A stretch of DNA of 7,121 bases, taken from Phycisphaerales bacterium (GTDB lineage Bacteria; Planctomycetota; Phycisphaerae; Phycisphaerales; UBA1924). A program made the position numbers and the translations under genes. The notes beneath the pieces were generated by a model, which worked only from the letters and a program-made list of their open reading frames with translations, did no database searches and was not told the DNA's origin. Shown in pieces: positions 5,956-7,121 of the stretch (its first letter is position 1; every line of letters begins with the position of its first letter). The stretch lies in assembly GCA_016764015.1 (NCBI GenBank), contig JAESSR010000199.1, forward strand, positions 1 through 7,121, in the 5' to 3' direction.

Positions 5956-6399
5956 TCAGATGCCGACGGCCTTTGAAGCTTTGGCCATTGAGAGCATGAG
6001 CTTGGCACATGCTTTTTCGCGGGTGATTTTTTCAACCGCTTCGAGCTTGTTAGGTGCATCTTCAGGGACAATGCGAGCTTCGGCTTCTGCGAGCTGAGCC
6101 TTCGCTTCGGATTCAATGATTTCTTCGGCGGCGATTGCACGCTCTGCAAGAATCACGAGCTCGTTGTTTCCCATCTCAACGAAGCCGCCTTCAACGAGGT
6201 ATTCGCGGGAGCCCGAGCCGTTTTCTGCGGGGAAGTCAAGGCGGAGTTTTCCGAGACCCAAGCGGGAGACCAATGAGGCTCCGCCATGCTGAAAACCGAT
6301 CAACCCGTCCCATGCAGGAACCGAGGCGTACACGACCTGTTCGTTGAGCAACTCGGCACTCGGGGTGACAAGACGGCATGTGATGGTGTTGTCTGCCAA
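5956..6399 (-). CDS. atpC: F1F0 ATP synthase epsilon subunit
   Basis: Epsilon is part of the central stalk of F1, contacting gamma and the c-ring and restraining ATP hydrolysis. The 147-residue protein shows the N-terminal beta sandwich (about 5-87): CRLVTPSAELLNEQVVYASV (8-27), PAWDGLIGFQHGGASLVSRL (28-47), YLVEGGFVEMGNNELVILAE (67-86). A two-helix, Ala/Glu-rich C-terminal domain follows (about 88-141). The length is at the upper end for the family. The start is TTG at 6399, supported by GGAAGGA 7 nt before it and by the Met-Ala-Asp start; no in-frame ATG is near. Upstream is a PH-domain gene 99 nt away and not atpD, so this gene looks detached from the main atp operon within the window. A terminator follows 28 nt after the stop. 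Confidence 0.95.
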   Translation of the reverse strand: MADNTITCRLVTPSAELLNEQVVYASVPAWDGLIGFQHGGASLVSRLGLGKLRLDFPAENGSGSREYLVEGGFVEMGNNELVILAERAIAAEEIIESEAKAQLAEAEARIVPEDAPNKLEAVEKITREKACAKLMLSMAKASKAVGI

Positions 6400-6406
6400 C
6401 GCACAA

Positions 6407-6413
6407 TCCTTCC
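6407..6413 (-). promoter_or_regulatory. Strong ribosome binding site deciding the atpC TTG start
   Basis: Minus-strand GGAAGGA, the best Shine-Dalgarno sequence in the window, ends 7 nt before TTG at 6399. It compensates for the weak start codon and fixes the N-terminus. Confidence 0.7.
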
Positions 6414-6473
6414 AAAGACCCGTTATTTGATCGCCAAATCACATCCGATGTGTTTGAGCGAATACGGGAGGGA

Positions 6474-6479
6474 ATGATA
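6474..6479 (-). promoter_or_regulatory. Candidate -10 box for atpC
   Basis: Minus-strand TATCAT lies in the 99-nt gap before atpC and would give a leader of about 65-70 nt containing the ribosome site and a perfect 13-nt palindrome (6440-6452, CACAT-CGG-ATGTG on the minus strand). No clear -35 is visible. Motif only. Confidence 0.2.
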
Positions 6480-6498
6480 GCCTAAAAATGGGCGAAGA

Positions 6499-7062
6499 TC
6501 AGCCTGAGTTGTTCGTGAAGTTTTGTTCGATTCTTTGGAGTGAATCACGGATATCGGTCAATAACTCGGTTGTCTGTGGATCATTGAGTGTTGGGATAGC
6601 CGATTGGGCAATGGCGGCAACTGGGCTTGCGCTCGCATTTGTCCGATCTCTCTGGTCGAGCACAGCTTGGCGGAACTCTTTGGTATCGACAATGCCGATG
6701 AGATTGACCAATGCACCGCCGGTGGGTGAGGATTGCCCTGCGGTCTCGACCTTGAACCCGTGAATGCCAAAGTGGCGCATGATTGGGCCTTGGAAGAGCT
6801 GGAGATCGGTGATTTTTTCGAGCGGGATGGTGGATTCGGTCTTGTTCCATATTCCCATTCTGATATCGAGCGTGTGCTCAGTGAGGGTGCAGCTCATGTT
6901 GGCGAGCTTGCGATCAATAAACATCCGAGCGATGAGTGCATATAGGATCGCTATGGGGATTGTGATGATAAAGATACTGAGCACAATCACAGGGCCGAGA
7001 ATCCAGTAGGATTTGACCTTGGGATCGAACTCGGCTTTACGAAGGATGGTTGGTTCAGTCAT
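6499..7062 (-). CDS. Membrane protein with bacterial PH-like domain (bPH_2 type)
   Basis: The 187-residue product starts with a short polar N-terminus, then a 30-residue hydrophobic block (19-48, from SYWILGP to ARMFI) that could form one long or two short membrane helices with a Pro near its middle. It is followed by a small beta-rich domain (about 55-135): LANMSCTLTEHTLDIRMGIW (53-72), STIPLEKITDLQLFQGPIMR (77-96), and FGIHGFKVETAG (98-109). This order (turn-Gly, Ile-Pro-x-x-x-Ile, Arg-x-x-Gly, x-V-x-T-x-G) is the pattern of bPH_2 domains (YdbS/YdbT-like), whose function is mostly unknown. The C-terminus has an Ala/Ser linker and a short amphipathic helix (TELLTDIRDSLQRIEQ, 165-180). No good ribosome site precedes the ATG, but an extended -10 lies 6 nt away. 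Its tie to atpC, if any, is unknown. Confidence 0.8.
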   Translation of the reverse strand: MTEPTILRKAEFDPKVKSYWILGPVIVLSIFIITIPIAILYALIARMFIDRKLANMSCTLTEHTLDIRMGIWNKTESTIPLEKITDLQLFQGPIMRHFGIHGFKVETAGQSSPTGGALVNLIGIVDTKEFRQAVLDQRDRTNASASPVAAIAQSAIPTLNDPQTTELLTDIRDSLQRIEQNFTNNSG

Positions 7063-7068
7063 ACCCAG

Positions 7069-7077
7069 AGTATATCA
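7069..7077 (-). promoter_or_regulatory. Extended -10 box for the PH-domain gene
   Basis: Minus-strand TGATATACT fits the extended -10 pattern TGn-TATAnT closely. Only 6 nt (CTGGGT) separate it from the ATG at 7062, so transcription is expected at about the A of the start codon, implying a leaderless mRNA. Confidence 0.4.
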
Positions 7078-7121
7078 GATTCTCAATCGATGTGAGGCTA
7101 GGCTTGACTATGAATCGTCGA

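Noticed and set aside
5527..6149. Two minus-strand open frames (5527-5931 and 5793-6149) crossing the palindromes
   Set aside because: They read through smpB antisense or atpC out of frame and through the repeat pair; their sequence is that of translated palindromes, not of a protein family.

Overview
This 7.1 kb window reads as ordinary bacterial chromosome, densely packed with core genes. The gene set suggests a Gram-negative-type (diderm) member of the Planctomycetota. It combines an LptD-like outer-membrane barrel, a lipoprotein with a clear lipobox, a futalosine-pathway menaquinone gene (mqnD-like), and a PurF of the iron-sulfur type. Base composition is somewhat above 50% G+C by eye. 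Phycisphaerae is my best guess at class, but that is a recollection of protein style and not something the sequence proves.

Layout: (1) 1-1702, plus strand: the 3' part of an lptD-like gene whose start lies outside the window. (2) 1720-3303, minus: purF, convergent with lptD and only 17 nt away, with an unusually long N-terminal propeptide. (3) 3381-5261, minus: a compact cluster read in the order lipoprotein, rhodanese-domain protein (8-nt overlap), mqnD-like gene (8-nt gap). purF follows after 77 nt, so it may be read from the same transcript or from its own promoter. (4) 5262-5349: a short divergent intergenic region serving the lipoprotein (minus) and smpB (plus). (5) 5350-5835, plus: smpB. 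(6) 5836-5955: a convergent intergenic region holding two inverted copies of a short palindrome, each followed by a T-rich tract in the correct direction for its gene. These look like two back-to-back terminators. (7) 5956-6399, minus: atpC (F1 epsilon), starting with TTG behind a strong ribosome binding site. (8) 6499-7062, minus: a small membrane protein with a bacterial PH (bPH_2) domain. (9) 7063-7121: its upstream region.

The genes serve separate housekeeping tasks: outer-membrane LPS assembly, the first step of purine synthesis, menaquinone synthesis, trans-translation and ATP synthesis. I see no shared pathway linking them. There is no CRISPR array, transposase, tRNA, rRNA, toxin-antitoxin pair or phage gene, and no gene-free stretch over 300 bases. 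I do not see a new multi-gene system here. The points most worth a second look are the roughly 50-residue repeat-bearing PurF propeptide, the inverted palindrome/terminator pair between smpB and atpC, the -10-like boxes placed only 6 nt before two start codons, and atpC sitting next to a PH-domain gene where atpD would be expected.
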